From Pseudomonas neustonica (GTDB lineage Bacteria; Pseudomonadota; Gammaproteobacteria; Pseudomonadales; Pseudomonadaceae): 64,000 nucleotides of DNA. A program made the position numbers and the translations under genes. The notes under the pieces are model-generated. The model worked only from the letters and a program-made list of their open reading frames with translations, was not told the DNA's origin and made no database searches. Positions within the stretch are counted from its first letter, which is position 1. Every line of letters starts with the position of its first letter. The stretch lies in the NCBI RefSeq assembly GCF_003797945.1, contig NZ_RKKU01000017.1:24057-88056 (forward strand), written 5' to 3'. Below are positions 8,817-18,209 of this stretch, one piece after another.

Positions 8817-9641
8817 TTATTCCTCTTGTAGCCTGGGTACGTCGCCAGCGCGCCTTAGGGTCATGATATACGGCCTTAGCGAGTAGCCGAGCTGTGGCTC
8901 AAGCTGATCCGCCCACTGCAGCATGGCGGTGCGGTCCAGCATCAACTCACCGGACTGCGGAATAAACAGAATAATGTTGCCCTCCTCCACCTCAACCTGC
9001 AGGTAGTGGGTACCGAACAGACGCTGCAGCGGGCTGGCAGCATAAGGACGCCCGCTCTGCCCCAACTGCCATTGATTCACTACCAATAGCCCACCTGGGC
9101 GCAGCGCTGCCCTGCAGGCTGCAAAGAAATCAGCCTGCAACTGCAGGCGCGCGATGCCTCCCTCCAGATAAAGATCGACGAACAGCAGGTCACAGCTGTT
9201 TGGCTGGCTGGCAATGTAGCTTTCGGCGTTGGCGACCACCACCTCAAGACGCGGGTCCGCGCTCAGCCCGAACCAGCGGCGAGACAATTCAACGACCTTG
9301 GCACGCAGCTCAACAGCGGTGCATTGTTGTGGCGTTAAATACGCCAGCACGGCGTTTACCAGAGTGCCGCCACCCAGCCCCAGAGCAACTGCGCGCGAGG
9401 CCTGCGGCTGCCAGAATCCAGCCAGCAACATGGCACGTGTATAGTCATATTCCAGCCACGCAGGATGATTGACCAAACCGCAACTCTGCTCGGTTTGGCT
9501 GCCAAAATAGAGATAACGCAGCTCGCCCTGCTCGCTGACCCGCAGCGTGCCAAAATCATCTTCACAGCGCTCCAGCTCCCTCTCAGGTTTAGCCGGGCCC
9601 AGGTTAACTAGATACTTATAAAGCGTACTGATCCAGCCCAT
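8817..9641 (-). CDS. Spermidine synthase-like methyltransferase-fold protein
   Basis: The 274-residue product has the Rossmann motif GLGGGTLVNAV and the VVANAESYI and DLLFVDLYLEGG segments of the SpeE/spermine-synthase fold. Residues expected to bind the polyamine substrate are not clearly conserved, so it is best called spermidine synthase-like and not SpeE. I start it at the ATG at 9641 (MGWIST), since longer in-frame starts would overlap the divergent DAHP synthase gene. A GGGGG run lies about 12 bases before this start. The gene has no obvious operon partner. Confidence 0.75.
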   Translation of the reverse strand: MGWISTLYKYLVNLGPAKPERELERCEDDFGTLRVSEQGELRYLYFGSQTEQSCGLVNHPAWLEYDYTRAMLLAGFWQPQASRAVALGLGGGTLVNAVLAYLTPQQCTAVELRAKVVELSRRWFGLSADPRLEVVVANAESYIASQPNSCDLLFVDLYLEGGIARLQLQADFFAACRAALRPGGLLVVNQWQLGQSGRPYAASPLQRLFGTHYLQVEVEEGNIILFIPQSGELMLDRTAMLQWADQLEPQLGYSLRPYIMTLRRAGDVPRLQEE

Positions 9642-9714
9642 AGGCTGTTTAACCCCCAAAAGTCGCGTTACCATTCGCTGGCACGCACATTGATACCCAC
9701 CCAAGAAGAAGCCC

Positions 9715-11067
9715 ATGACCGCAATCTGGACACCTGACAGCTGGCGCAGCAAGCCCGTTCTGCAACAACCCACCTACCCAGACCAACGGGCCTTGTCGAG
9801 CGTAGAGGACACCCTGGCAAGCTACCCACCCCTGGTATTTGCTGGCGAGGCCCGTGAGCTGCGCCGTCAGTTTGCGGAAGTAACTCAAGGTCGTGCCTTC
9901 CTGCTGCAAGGCGGCGATTGCGCGGAGAGCTTTGCCGAATTCTCTGCACCCAAGATTCGCGATACCTTCAAAGTACTGCTCCAGATGGCCGTTGTCATGA
10001 CCTTTGCCGCCGGCTGTCCGGTGGTCAAGGTTGGCCGCATGGCCGGTCAGTTTGCGAAACCACGCTCAGCCGATGACGAAACCCAGGGCGGCGTGACTTT
10101 ACCCGCTTACCGCGGCGACATCATCAACAATATAGCGTTCGACGCGGCTGGCAGAACGCCTGACCCACAGCGCCTGCTGAGCGCATACCACCAGGCAACC
10201 GCCACCTTGAACCTGCTGCGCGCCTTCGCCCAGGGCGGTTTTGCCAGTCTGGATCAGGTGCATCAATGGAACCTGGACTTCATTGCCAACTCCTCGATGG
10301 CCGATCGCTTCCAGCAACTGGCCGACCGCATCGACGAAAGCCTGGCCTTCATGCGCGCCTGCGGCTTTGATAATGATCACAGCCCGCAATTGCGTGAAAC
10401 CGCGTTCTTTACCGCGCATGAAGCCTTGCTACTAAACTACGAGCAAGCCTTTACCCGCCGCGACAGCACGACCGGCGACTGGTACGACTGCTCTGCACAC
10501 ATGCTCTGGATTGGCGATCGCACGCGTCAGCTGGACGGCGCTCATGTTGAGTTTATGCGCGGTATTCACAACCCGATTGGCATCAAGGCTGGCCCCACCA
10601 CCGACCCGGACGATCTGCTGCGCCTGATAGACCGGCTAAACCCGGACAACCGCGACGACCGAATCAACGTGATAGTGCGCATGGGGGCGGACAAGGTAGA
10701 GCAGCATATGCCGGCGCTGGTGCGTGCGGTTGAGCGTGAAGGAAAGCACGTGCTCTGGAGCTCGGACCCCATGCACGGTAATACCATGAAGGCCTCAAGC
10801 GGCTACAAAACTCGTGATTTCGCGCGCATTCTGGCCGAGGTAGAACAGTTCTTCGCGGTACATCGCGCCGAGGGCACCTGGGCTGGCGGGATTCATATCG
10901 AGATGACCGGGCAAAACGTGACCGAGTGCATTGGCGGGGCCACACCGGTGACCGAAGACGGTTTGTCGGATCGCTACCACACCCACTGCGACCCGCGGCT
11001 GAATGCCGACCAGTCGCTGGAGCTGGCATTCATGATTGCCGAGACACTGAAAAAAGCCCGTCGATAA
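9715..11067 (+). CDS. Class II DAHP synthase
   Basis: The enzyme condenses phosphoenolpyruvate and erythrose 4-phosphate to DAHP, the first step of the shikimate pathway. The 450-residue length and the segments [43 protein letters not shown] and [10 protein letters not shown] are those of class II (plant-type) DAHP synthases. It is unrelated in sequence to the class I enzyme at 37154, so the genome has at least two isozymes. It is monocistronic, with about 120 bases before the next gene. No leader or terminator upstream suggests attenuation here, in contrast to the class I gene. Confidence 0.93.
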   Translation: MTAIWTPDSWRSKPVLQQPTYPDQRALSSVEDTLASYPPLVFAGEARELRRQFAEVTQGRAFLLQGGDCAESFAEFSAPKIRDTFKVLLQMAVVMTFAAGCPVVKVGRMAGQFAKPRSADDETQGGVTLPAYRGDIINNIAFDAAGRTPDPQRLLSAYHQATATLNLLRAFAQGGFASLDQVHQWNLDFIANSSMADRFQQLADRIDESLAFMRACGFDNDHSPQLRETAFFTAHEALLLNYEQAFTRRDSTTGDWYDCSAHMLWIGDRTRQLDGAHVEFMRGIHNPIGIKAGPTTDPDDLLRLIDRLNPDNRDDRINVIVRMGADKVEQHMPALVRAVEREGKHVLWSSDPMHGNTMKASSGYKTRDFARILAEVEQFFAVHRAEGTWAGGIHIEMTGQNVTECIGGATPVTEDGLSDRYHTHCDPRLNADQSLELAFMIAETLKKARR

Positions 11068-11188
11068 CTGATAAAAGCGACCACACAGAGCGGTTCAAGG
11101 CGTATTATCAGCCCATTCTTTCTCGCCTGTATTATGCGGCAGCCTCACTTCCTCCAGTCTGGCTGCCGTTTGTGTCCTGGAACCCTTC

Positions 11189-13021
11189 ATGCACGAACAA
11201 AGCAGCTTCCTTCTCGTCGCCGTTGTCTTCCTGCTGGCCGCTGTTGCGGCGGTACCGCTGGCCAAAGGTTTGCGCCTGGGCGCAGTGATCGGCTACCTCT
11301 TGGCAGGCGTAGTCATCGGGCCCTCGGTGCTGAATCTGATAGATCACCCCGAAGACATCCGCCATATCTCCGAGCTGGGGGTCGTGCTACTGCTGTTTAT
11401 CATCGGCCTGGAGCTATCACCGCGTCGGCTCTGGGTGATGCGCAAGTCCGTATTTGGCGTGGGCCTGGCGCAAGTACTGGTGTGCGGCGGCCTGATTGGC
11501 TCAGTAGCCTATTTTGGCATGCACCAACAGCTGAACACCGCGGTGATACTGGGCCTTGGACTGGCGCTGTCATCGACCGCCTTCGGCCTGCAGATTCTCG
11601 CTGAACGCAAGGAACTGACCAGCCCCCACGGGCGCCTGGCCTTTGCTATTTTGCTGTTTCAAGACATCGCCGCCATCCCGCTGATTGCGCTGATCCCGCT
11701 ACTGGGCAACGCTGCCAGCGAGACGAGCGGCAGTAGCAATCTTGAGCAGATCATCAAGATCGTCGGCAGCATCGCCATTATCGTGGTCGGCGGACGTTAT
11801 CTGTTGCGGCCGGTGTTTCGCATAGTGGCCAGAACCGGCTTACAGGAAGTATCAACGGCCACCGCCCTGCTGGTCGTTATCGGTACCGCCTGGCTGATGC
11901 AAAGCGTAGGCGTCTCCATGGCGCTGGGCGCCTTCCTCGCCGGCCTGCTACTGGCAGACTCAGAGTACCGTCACGAGCTGGAATCACAAATTGAACCCTT
12001 CAAGGGGCTGCTGCTTGGGCTGTTTTTTATCAGCGTAGGCATGACCGCCGACATCGGTCTGCTGCTGAGCAGCCCCGGCGCGGTGTTGCTACTGACCACG
12101 ATGATCATCGGCTGCAAGCTGCCGTTGATCTACCTGGTTGGCCGCGCCGCTGGCGGGCTCAACCGTCTCAGTGCCCTGCGGCTCGGCGTGGTGCTGGCCG
12201 CCGGCGGTGAGTTCGCCTTTGTGGTATTCCAGATGGCCCGCGATCAAGCGCTGTTTGACCAGCGCATGCACAGCATGCTGGTACTGGCCATCACCCTATC
12301 GATGGCCGTGACGCCCCTGATCATTCTGTTGCTGTCACAGCTGATTAAGCCCAAGCCGGTAACCGTCGAGGTGCCCGAGCAATACAAACAGATTGATGCC
12401 GCTGCGCCGCGCGTGGTGATTTCGGGTATGGGCCGTATGGGGCAGATCATCGCCCGTGTGTTGCGCGCGCAACGCATACCCTACATCGGCCTGGAGACAT
12501 CGGTAGACAGCATCGAAATGTCACGTGCCATGAGCAGCGACATGCCGATTTTCTATGGCGACTCCCTGCGTCCGGAGATACTGCGCGCCGCCCAGGTCGA
12601 TAAGGCTGAGTACTTCATCATCACCACCGACGACCCGGAAACCAATCTGAAAACCGCCGAGCTGGTAAGCCGGCTTTACCCGCAACTGACGATAATCGCG
12701 CGCGCCCGCAACCGGCAACATGTGCACAAGCTGATCGATCTGGGGGCTTTGCCGGTGCGCGAGACATTCCACTCCAGCCTGGAAATGAGCAAACACATAT
12801 TGACCGGACTGGGTTTGAGTGAAGCGCAAGCCGACTCACGGCTGAAGCGTTTTCGACAGCACGATGAACAGGTGCTGGCAGCCCAGCATAAAGTCTATGA
12901 CGACGCTGCCGCGGTGATACAGACAGCGCGCGAAGCCCGCGCCGATCTGGAGAGGCTGTTTGACTCCGACGAGATTGAAGCACGCAGCATTGACGAGCTG
13001 TTGCAACCCAGGCAAGAGTAA
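11189..13021 (+). CDS. KefB/KefC-type monovalent cation:proton antiporter
   Basis: The 610-residue protein has an N-terminal Na+/H+-exchanger domain of about 12 or 13 membrane segments (residues 5-385), including the FLLFIIGLELSP-like and FLAGLLLADSEYRHELE segments of CPA2 antiporters. It then has a cytosolic TrkA-N/RCK domain (about 405-520, beginning VVISGMGRMGQIIARVL) and a charged helical tail. This layout matches KefB/KefC glutathione-gated K+ efflux systems. No KefF/KefG ancillary gene adjoins it, so gating by glutathione adducts is not certain. Confidence 0.88.
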   Translation: MHEQSSFLLVAVVFLLAAVAAVPLAKGLRLGAVIGYLLAGVVIGPSVLNLIDHPEDIRHISELGVVLLLFIIGLELSPRRLWVMRKSVFGVGLAQVLVCGGLIGSVAYFGMHQQLNTAVILGLGLALSSTAFGLQILAERKELTSPHGRLAFAILLFQDIAAIPLIALIPLLGNAASETSGSSNLEQIIKIVGSIAIIVVGGRYLLRPVFRIVARTGLQEVSTATALLVVIGTAWLMQSVGVSMALGAFLAGLLLADSEYRHELESQIEPFKGLLLGLFFISVGMTADIGLLLSSPGAVLLLTTMIIGCKLPLIYLVGRAAGGLNRLSALRLGVVLAAGGEFAFVVFQMARDQALFDQRMHSMLVLAITLSMAVTPLIILLLSQLIKPKPVTVEVPEQYKQIDAAAPRVVISGMGRMGQIIARVLRAQRIPYIGLETSVDSIEMSRAMSSDMPIFYGDSLRPEILRAAQVDKAEYFIITTDDPETNLKTAELVSRLYPQLTIIARARNRQHVHKLIDLGALPVRETFHSSLEMSKHILTGLGLSEAQADSRLKRFRQHDEQVLAAQHKVYDDAAAVIQTAREARADLERLFDSDEIEARSIDELLQPRQE

Positions 13022-13086
13022 TACGCCCTGCGTTGCTGCGCCCGGCCCTGCTACAATGGCCAATTATCGTTTTCAGGAAAACCAGC

Positions 13087-13923
13087 ATGGCCGACATCGG
13101 ACGCTTCAACAGACTGCAAATCGTCAAACACACCGGTTTCGGCCTGTATCTCAATGGCGGTAATGACGGCGATATTCTGCTGCCCAATCGCTACATCCCC
13201 AAGGATGAGCCGACCGAAGTCGGCGATTGGCTGAACGTATTCATTTACTTCGACAGCGAAGACAAGATCATCGCCACCACCGAGCAGCCCAAGGCACAGG
13301 TCGGCGACTTTGCCAGTCTCAAGGTGGTCGCCAAGAACAATGTCGGATTATTTCTGGATTGGGGCCTGCCCAAAGATGTGCTGCTGCCCTACTCAGAGCA
13401 GAAGAAGCCGCTGGAAGAAGGCAGCTACGTGGTGGTGCATCTCTACTTGGACAAGCACACCAGCCGCGTAATCGCGACCAGCCGCCTCGACCGATATCTG
13501 GACAAGACCCCAGCGCGCTACAAAGCCGGCGAGCAAGTCGAGCTACTCGTAGTCGAGCGCACTGATCTTGGCCACAAGGCAATTATCAACGGTCTGCATT
13601 GGGGCCTGATTCACAAGAACGAGGCCTTCAAGTACCTGCGCGGCGGCCAGCACGAAACCGGCTACATCCGCGAAATGCGTGCTGACGGCAAAATCAGCCT
13701 CAGCCTGCAGCCTGTCGGCGCTGCCGCTGGCGATCAACTGCAGGATCAGATCCTACAGAAGCTGCTGGACAACGACGGTACCCTGGCACTCAGCGACAAA
13801 AGCACGCCAGAAGCGATCAGCCGCATGTTTGGCGTCAGCAAGGGTAACTTCAAGAAAGCCATCGGCGGTTTGCTCAAACAGGAAAAAATCAGCATTCACA
13901 GTGATCATATCGAACTGCTCTGA
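13087..13923 (+). CDS. CvfB-like S1 RNA-binding protein
   Basis: The 278-residue product begins with tandem S1-like OB-fold repeats (a G-x-Y-L-N-G-G motif near residue 20, GLFLDWGLPKDVLLP near 90 and a third S1 repeat near 170-200). It ends in a winged-helix region of about 60 residues (MFGVSKGNFKKAIGGLLK). This order matches the CvfB family, first described in Staphylococcus as a regulator of virulence that binds RNA. I start at 13087 (MADIGRFN), preceded by CAGGAAAACC, and not at the longer in-frame ATG at 13033. The role in this organism is unknown. Confidence 0.85.
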   Translation: MADIGRFNRLQIVKHTGFGLYLNGGNDGDILLPNRYIPKDEPTEVGDWLNVFIYFDSEDKIIATTEQPKAQVGDFASLKVVAKNNVGLFLDWGLPKDVLLPYSEQKKPLEEGSYVVVHLYLDKHTSRVIATSRLDRYLDKTPARYKAGEQVELLVVERTDLGHKAIINGLHWGLIHKNEAFKYLRGGQHETGYIREMRADGKISLSLQPVGAAAGDQLQDQILQKLLDNDGTLALSDKSTPEAISRMFGVSKGNFKKAIGGLLKQEKISIHSDHIELL

Positions 13924-13926
13924 GCC

Positions 13927-14739
13927 TCAGGCTGCGCGATAAAACGCTCGGTACTGACCGGGCGTAAGCGCTGTGCGCAGTTTGAAATGACGCTGAAAAT
14001 GCGCTTGATCGGCAAACCCCAGATCCAGCGCCAGCCCATTCAGACTGCATGCTCCCCGACGTAACTGAACCCGCGCCTGCTTGATCCTTGCATCCAATTG
14101 ATAGGCATGCGGTGCCTGGCCAAACTCGCGCTTGAAGCCACGAATCAGTTGATAGCGATTGAGGCCGGCAACCTCGGCCAGGGTATCCAGCTGCAGGTTG
14201 GCATCGAGCTGATCCATGATTAAGTCCCGCGCCAGCAAAACACCACCATGTTTAGCTTCAGGTGCGAGCGGCTCGGCAGCGAATAGTGGTTGCATGAGTT
14301 CGATCAACTGAGTTTGCGCCGCCAAAGGCGTATCAGCCTGGAGCAAACTGGCAAACAAATGATCAAAACGCTTACCCGCATCCGAGCGTCTATTCGTCAC
14401 CTCAGGGAAACACTGGTAGTCAGCGCTACCGCCCGATAACTCGCGCTGCAACTCGCCCAACCAGGCGGCGTTCAAAAAAATCATCCGATAGGACCACAGA
14501 CCTGCCGCCGGATTACAAGAGTGCACCTCGCCCGGATTAACCGTGACCATGCTGCCTGCGCCAATAGGCTGCGACTGACCACGGTTACGATACAGCGTGT
14601 GCCCCTGATCTATCAGCCCAAACGAAAACTCATCGTGCGTGTGCTGCTGATAGCAGGCGCTGGAGCGATCAGCCTGACGCAGCTCGACAAAGGGCAACGC
14701 CGGACTGCGCTGCAGAAACTGTGATGTCGATTCAGCCAT
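13927..14739 (-). CDS. AraC family regulator, probable control of the LysE gene
   Basis: The 270-residue product has an N-terminal cupin-like AraC ligand-binding domain (SFGLIDQGHTLYRNRG, NPGEVHSCNP) and two C-terminal helix-turn-helix motifs (about 170-268, with GLNRYQLIRGFKREFGQAPHAYQ). It lies just downstream of the LysE-family exporter gene on the same strand, with 15 bases between them, so the two are likely one transcript. AraC-plus-LysE pairs are common in pseudomonads, with the regulator thought to respond to the exported solute. The ligand is unknown. Confidence 0.85.
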   Translation of the reverse strand: MAESTSQFLQRSPALPFVELRQADRSSACYQQHTHDEFSFGLIDQGHTLYRNRGQSQPIGAGSMVTVNPGEVHSCNPAAGLWSYRMIFLNAAWLGELQRELSGGSADYQCFPEVTNRRSDAGKRFDHLFASLLQADTPLAAQTQLIELMQPLFAAEPLAPEAKHGGVLLARDLIMDQLDANLQLDTLAEVAGLNRYQLIRGFKREFGQAPHAYQLDARIKQARVQLRRGACSLNGLALDLGFADQAHFQRHFKLRTALTPGQYRAFYRAA

Positions 14740-14754
14740 TGCTCGCTCCGTTCT

Positions 14755-15354
14755 CTAATGCATCAGAATAAGGCCCACACTGCCGGCCAGCAACAAGCCC
14801 ATCAAAGGATTGAACCACAGCAGCGCAGGATGGCCGGACAAGCGCCGCCCCAGCAGGTGACCGGCCAGTGCCCAGCTACCCACGCCAAGCAGGCACATCA
14901 ACAGTGACAGCAGAGTAAAAATCGCCAAATCACCTGCACCGGGCTCTGCGCTGCTGACAAACATGCCGATACCGGAGACCGAGAACAACCAGGCCTTGGG
15001 GTTTAACCACTGAGCCCAGGCGCCCGCCCAAAACCCCGGGACCTTATGCTGTTCATTTAAGTCCATTACCGCCGCCCCTGAGGTCCCGATGCGCCAGGCC
15101 AGATACAACAAATAGGCGGCACCAATCCAGCTCAGGGCCTGCATGATAGCTGGCTGGCGCTGCAGACTACCGAGTAAGCCCAGCCCGACCAATATCACCA
15201 TCAGCGTATAACCAATAGTGGCGCCCAGCACAAAACCCAGTGCACGGAAAAATCCGGCCTGCGCCGCAGAACTGACTGCGACCACACACACCGGACCCGG
15301 TGCAATAGAGCCGACCAACGAGAAAGCCAACATGGAAATAACGACCGACAACAT
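14755..15354 (-). CDS. LysE family amino-acid exporter
   Basis: The 199-residue membrane protein has about six hydrophobic segments and the LysE/RhtB signature near the N terminus (SIAPGPVCVVAVSSA, equivalent to the usual TPGP). The length matches LysE/RhtB translocators that export amino acids or related metabolites. It is the first gene of a probable pair with the AraC regulator at 13927. The substrate cannot be read from the sequence. Confidence 0.85.
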   Translation of the reverse strand: MLSVVISMLAFSLVGSIAPGPVCVVAVSSAAQAGFFRALGFVLGATIGYTLMVILVGLGLLGSLQRQPAIMQALSWIGAAYLLYLAWRIGTSGAAVMDLNEQHKVPGFWAGAWAQWLNPKAWLFSVSGIGMFVSSAEPGAGDLAIFTLLSLLMCLLGVGSWALAGHLLGRRLSGHPALLWFNPLMGLLLAGSVGLILMH

Positions 15355-15749
15355 CTACAGGCACCCATATTACCGAGGCCGCATTGCCCCGCTAACGCCA
15401 TAGTGCCCAGAACACCCAGCCTTGTATTGAACGCAATTGCACGAGACTTAACGGCAAAAAAAGGCGCACAAGGCGCCTTTTTTGGTTGCGACCGCCCTTC
15501 GGCCTCAGCCAGCTGGCCGGCCAAGGTCCGGCTTACTGTAGTCACAGACGCCCTGCGGGAAAATCGTATTTAGCTGGCCGACCTCCTCACTCGAAAACGA
15601 AGGACATCCTCGCTCAGGGAGACATCAACCAGCAGCATAGGGAAAAGAGCAACAGACGGACTGGTTCAATAAGCAGGCAAGGAGCCGCAGAAAAAAGCGC
15701 CAAACCAGTGCGAATGAGTTGGCGCAATTCACATAAAGAAGATTAACAA
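15355..15749. other. Gene-free region with an orphan terminator
   Basis: About 395 bases between lysE-type and soxR genes contain no credible coding sequence. A strong hairpin with T runs on both strands lies at 15457-15483. The 270 bases between it and the soxR stop contain GC-rich inverted repeats near 15495-15535. They could be the 3' untranslated region of soxR or a small RNA, but I see no clear promoter. Confidence 0.5.
15457..15483. terminator. Strong bidirectional-looking terminator
   Basis: AAAAAAGGCGC (15457-15467) pairs perfectly with GCGCCTTTTTT (15473-15483) around a 5-base loop. It ends in a T run on either strand. It could end a minus-strand transcript from soxR or an unannotated RNA. 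Confidence 0.75.
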
Positions 15750-16214
15750 CTACTCGCGAAAATGCGGCCCCGGCCCTTCATCCGCCAACTCATCACCGGC
15801 GTTACGCAGCGGGCAGGCCTTGAGAGATAGACAACCGCAACCGATGCAGCCGTCTAACTGATCACGCAGCTGGGTCAAGGCATGAATACGCTCGTCCAAT
15901 GACTGCTGCCAGTGCCGCGATAAACGGCGCCAATCACGGAGCCCAGGCGTGCGCTCGGCGGGCAGAGCCTGCAGGGCTTCAGCTATTTCAGTCAAGGAGA
16001 CGCCAACCCGCTGCGCCACCTTGATCACAGCAAGCCGCCGTAACACTGAGCGCGGGTAACGGCGCTGGTTGCCCGCCGTGCGATAAGCCTTGATCAACCC
16101 TTTCGACTCATAAAAATGCAACGTGGAAATAGCGAGCCCACTGCGCTCAGCAGCCTCTCCGACACCAATACTGCTGTATTCTGTGCCCTGCTTATGTTGC
16201 ATTTTCACAGCCAT
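15750..16214 (-). CDS. soxR: Redox-sensing transcriptional activator SoxR
   Basis: This 154-residue MerR-family regulator has an N-terminal winged helix-turn-helix (about 16-85), a dimerisation helix, and the [2Fe-2S] cluster motif C-x2-C-x-C-x5-C at Cys123, 126, 128 and 134. That motif defines SoxR and excludes other MerR proteins. Oxidation of the cluster by redox-active compounds is the known activating signal. In pseudomonads SoxR controls pumps and enzymes directly and not soxS. A textbook SoxR box lies 26-43 bases upstream, in the promoter shared with the divergent RidA-MFS pair. Confidence 0.95.
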   Translation of the reverse strand: MAVKMQHKQGTEYSSIGVGEAAERSGLAISTLHFYESKGLIKAYRTAGNQRRYPRSVLRRLAVIKVAQRVGVSLTEIAEALQALPAERTPGLRDWRRLSRHWQQSLDERIHALTQLRDQLDGCIGCGCLSLKACPLRNAGDELADEGPGPHFRE

Positions 16215-16235
16215 CGCCCCTGGTGAGAGTTTTGC

Positions 16236-16266
16236 TTGACCTCAAGTTAGGTTGAGATTTTAAAGT
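16236..16266 (+). promoter_or_regulatory. SoxR box within a 19-bp-spacer promoter
   Basis: A -35 element TTGACC (16236-16241) and a -10 element TAAAGT (16261-16266) are separated by 19 bases, the overlong spacer typical of MerR/SoxR-activated promoters. The spacer holds the dyad CTCAA-N6-TTGAG (16241-16256), matching known SoxR boxes. It points toward the RidA gene and overlaps the probable soxR promoter region. Confidence 0.9.
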
Positions 16267-16304
16267 GCGTAACATCTTCACACAACGTCCAGGATCAAAC
16301 CGCA

Positions 16305-16748
16305 ATGCAGCCCTCTTTTAGACACCAGCAAACCATAGCAATCAACCCTGCCGAACTCTACGACCCCCGACCCAACGGTTACTCGCATGTAGTGATCGCG
16401 CCAGCCAACGCCCGCTGGATTTTCGTAGCAGGTCAAGGTGGTGAGGATGCCAGCGGACTGCTGGCTAAGGGGTTTAACTCGCAGCTACAACGTTGCCTGA
16501 GTAACCTGCGTATAGCATTGGCCGCCGCAGATGCATCGCTGCAGCATGTGGTGCGCCTTACGGTGCTGGTGGTAGACCATGACCAGCAGCGGCTGGACCT
16601 TATTAGCAAAGCATTGCGCAAAGCCTGGGGTGATCACCACACACCGGCCTGCACACTAATGCCAGTACCCCGGTTGGCGCTTGACGGCATGCTGGTAGAA
16701 ATAGATGCAACCGCTTGCATCGGCGCGACTGAGGCCACAGCAGCATGA
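16305..16748 (+). CDS. RidA/YjgF family protein in the SoxR-controlled operon
   Basis: The 147-residue protein has the RidA-like fold pattern: YSHVVIAPANARWIFVAGQGG near residues 28-46, QLQRCLSNLRIALAAADAS, VVRLTVLVVD, and a C-terminal CTLMPVPRLALDGMLVEIDA segment. Canonical RidA enzymes hydrolyse reactive enamines and imines using an Arg in the sequence P-x-R-x-x-x-E; here the matching segment is VPRLALDGMLVEID, so the key Arg may be kept. The gene overlaps the MFS pump by four bases (ATGA) and lies behind the SoxR promoter. Detoxification of a redox-active compound is an inference. Confidence 0.83.
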   Translation: MQPSFRHQQTIAINPAELYDPRPNGYSHVVIAPANARWIFVAGQGGEDASGLLAKGFNSQLQRCLSNLRIALAAADASLQHVVRLTVLVVDHDQQRLDLISKALRKAWGDHHTPACTLMPVPRLALDGMLVEIDATACIGATEATAA

Positions 16749-17968
16749 GTGACAACCAAGGACTAAACATCGGCGTACCCAAGAGCAGCAGCTACCTCAC
16801 CACCAGCACCTTGCTACTAATGGCCATTGCCACCGGTCTATGTGCCGGGGCTAACTACTTCAATCAACCGCTGCTGAATTCAATAGCACTGTCGCTTGGC
16901 GTCAGCGAAGGGCTTGCCGCCACCACGGTTACCCTGTCGCAGGTGGCCTATGCCGTCGGCCTGCTGTTTCTTGTTCCCCTGGGCGACAAACTGGAGCAAC
17001 GGGGCTTGGCAGTCGGCTTGATGCTGATCGCCGCGGCCGGCTTGCTGATCAGTGGCTATGCGCACAATTTCAGCATGCTGCTCTTGGGGACCTTGATCAC
17101 CGGTCTGTTTTCGGTGGCGGCACAAACCCTGGTTCCCATGGCGGCCAATCTCTCGGACCCGCAGCGCAGCGGGAGAGCTGTTGGACTGGTAATGAGCGGC
17201 TTGTTGGCTGGCATTCTACTCGCGCGCACTGCCGCCGGCCTGTTGTCCGAAGTGGACGGCTGGACCACCGTCTACCGCGTTACTGCGGTGCTGATGCTGG
17301 TACTCGCGGCGACACTCTGGTTGATTTTGCCAAAGGCACGAAATCCGCATCCAAAAAGCTATGCCGCCACCCTGAAGTCACTGCTGGCGCTGGCTATAAC
17401 CTACCCTCGCCTGCGTAGCCGGGCCATCCTTGGCGGTCTGGTATTTGGTTCGGTCAGCGTCCTGTTTTCAACCATGGCACTGCTGCTATCAGGCCCCGGC
17501 TATCACCTGAGTGATAGCCAGATCGGCCTCGTTGGCTTGCTCGGGATTGGTGGTGTCATTACCGCCAACCTGGCAGGCCGTCTGGCAGACCGAGGACGCG
17601 GCCAGGTGGTCAGTACCTTTGCACTGGTGCTGCTCCTGCTGGGCTGGCTGGGACTGTATTTGGGGCTGGGCAACCTGTGGCTGTTTCTGCTGCCGCTACT
17701 GCTACTCGATATCGCCTTGCCCGCAATACACATCAGCAATCAGAGCGTTATTTACCGCCTGGCGCCAGAGGCCAAGGCACGGGTTAATGCGGTGTACATG
17801 ACGGTGTACTTTATCGGTGCTGCCAGCGGCTCGGCCCTGGGCGCGGCTGCCTGGAGCCATGGCGGCTGGGGTGCGACCTGCGCGACCGGGATGGTGCTGG
17901 GTGCGCTCGCATGGCTGGTACTTATTTATGATCAACGTCTGCTCAAACGCGAAGTCAAAGAGCGCTAA
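16745..17968 (+). CDS. MFS efflux transporter under SoxR control
   Basis: This 407-residue protein has 12 predicted membrane segments and MFS signatures, including GDKLEQRG after helix 2 and the GRLADRGRG loop between helices 8 and 9. It starts inside the stop of the RidA gene (ATGA), so translational coupling is likely. In Pseudomonas aeruginosa one of the few SoxR targets is an MFS pump gene, which supports a role in exporting redox-cycling drugs or pigments. The substrate is not evident. Confidence 0.85.
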   Translation: MSDNQGLNIGVPKSSSYLTTSTLLLMAIATGLCAGANYFNQPLLNSIALSLGVSEGLAATTVTLSQVAYAVGLLFLVPLGDKLEQRGLAVGLMLIAAAGLLISGYAHNFSMLLLGTLITGLFSVAAQTLVPMAANLSDPQRSGRAVGLVMSGLLAGILLARTAAGLLSEVDGWTTVYRVTAVLMLVLAATLWLILPKARNPHPKSYAATLKSLLALAITYPRLRSRAILGGLVFGSVSVLFSTMALLLSGPGYHLSDSQIGLVGLLGIGGVITANLAGRLADRGRGQVVSTFALVLLLLGWLGLYLGLGNLWLFLLPLLLLDIALPAIHISNQSVIYRLAPEAKARVNAVYMTVYFIGAASGSALGAAAWSHGGWGATCATGMVLGALAWLVLIYDQRLLKREVKER

Positions 17969-18209
17969 CCACACAGCCCACCGCGTGTTTGCCGTCAAAG
18001 CTTGAACGCTTTTCCTCTGATGCGCAGCTGACTGGGCTGTGCGTCACATAACACGAACGTCTCGCCTATTTGGGTGGCTGCCCAATCCTGCACAAATACC
18101 TACCATGAGCAGAGGCATTAACCACTTTTGTCTCACTATTAAGTTTTAATCAATGCCTGACTTATGTTTCAGGTGAGACTGCGTGCTAACAACAATAAGA
18201 GGAATACTC

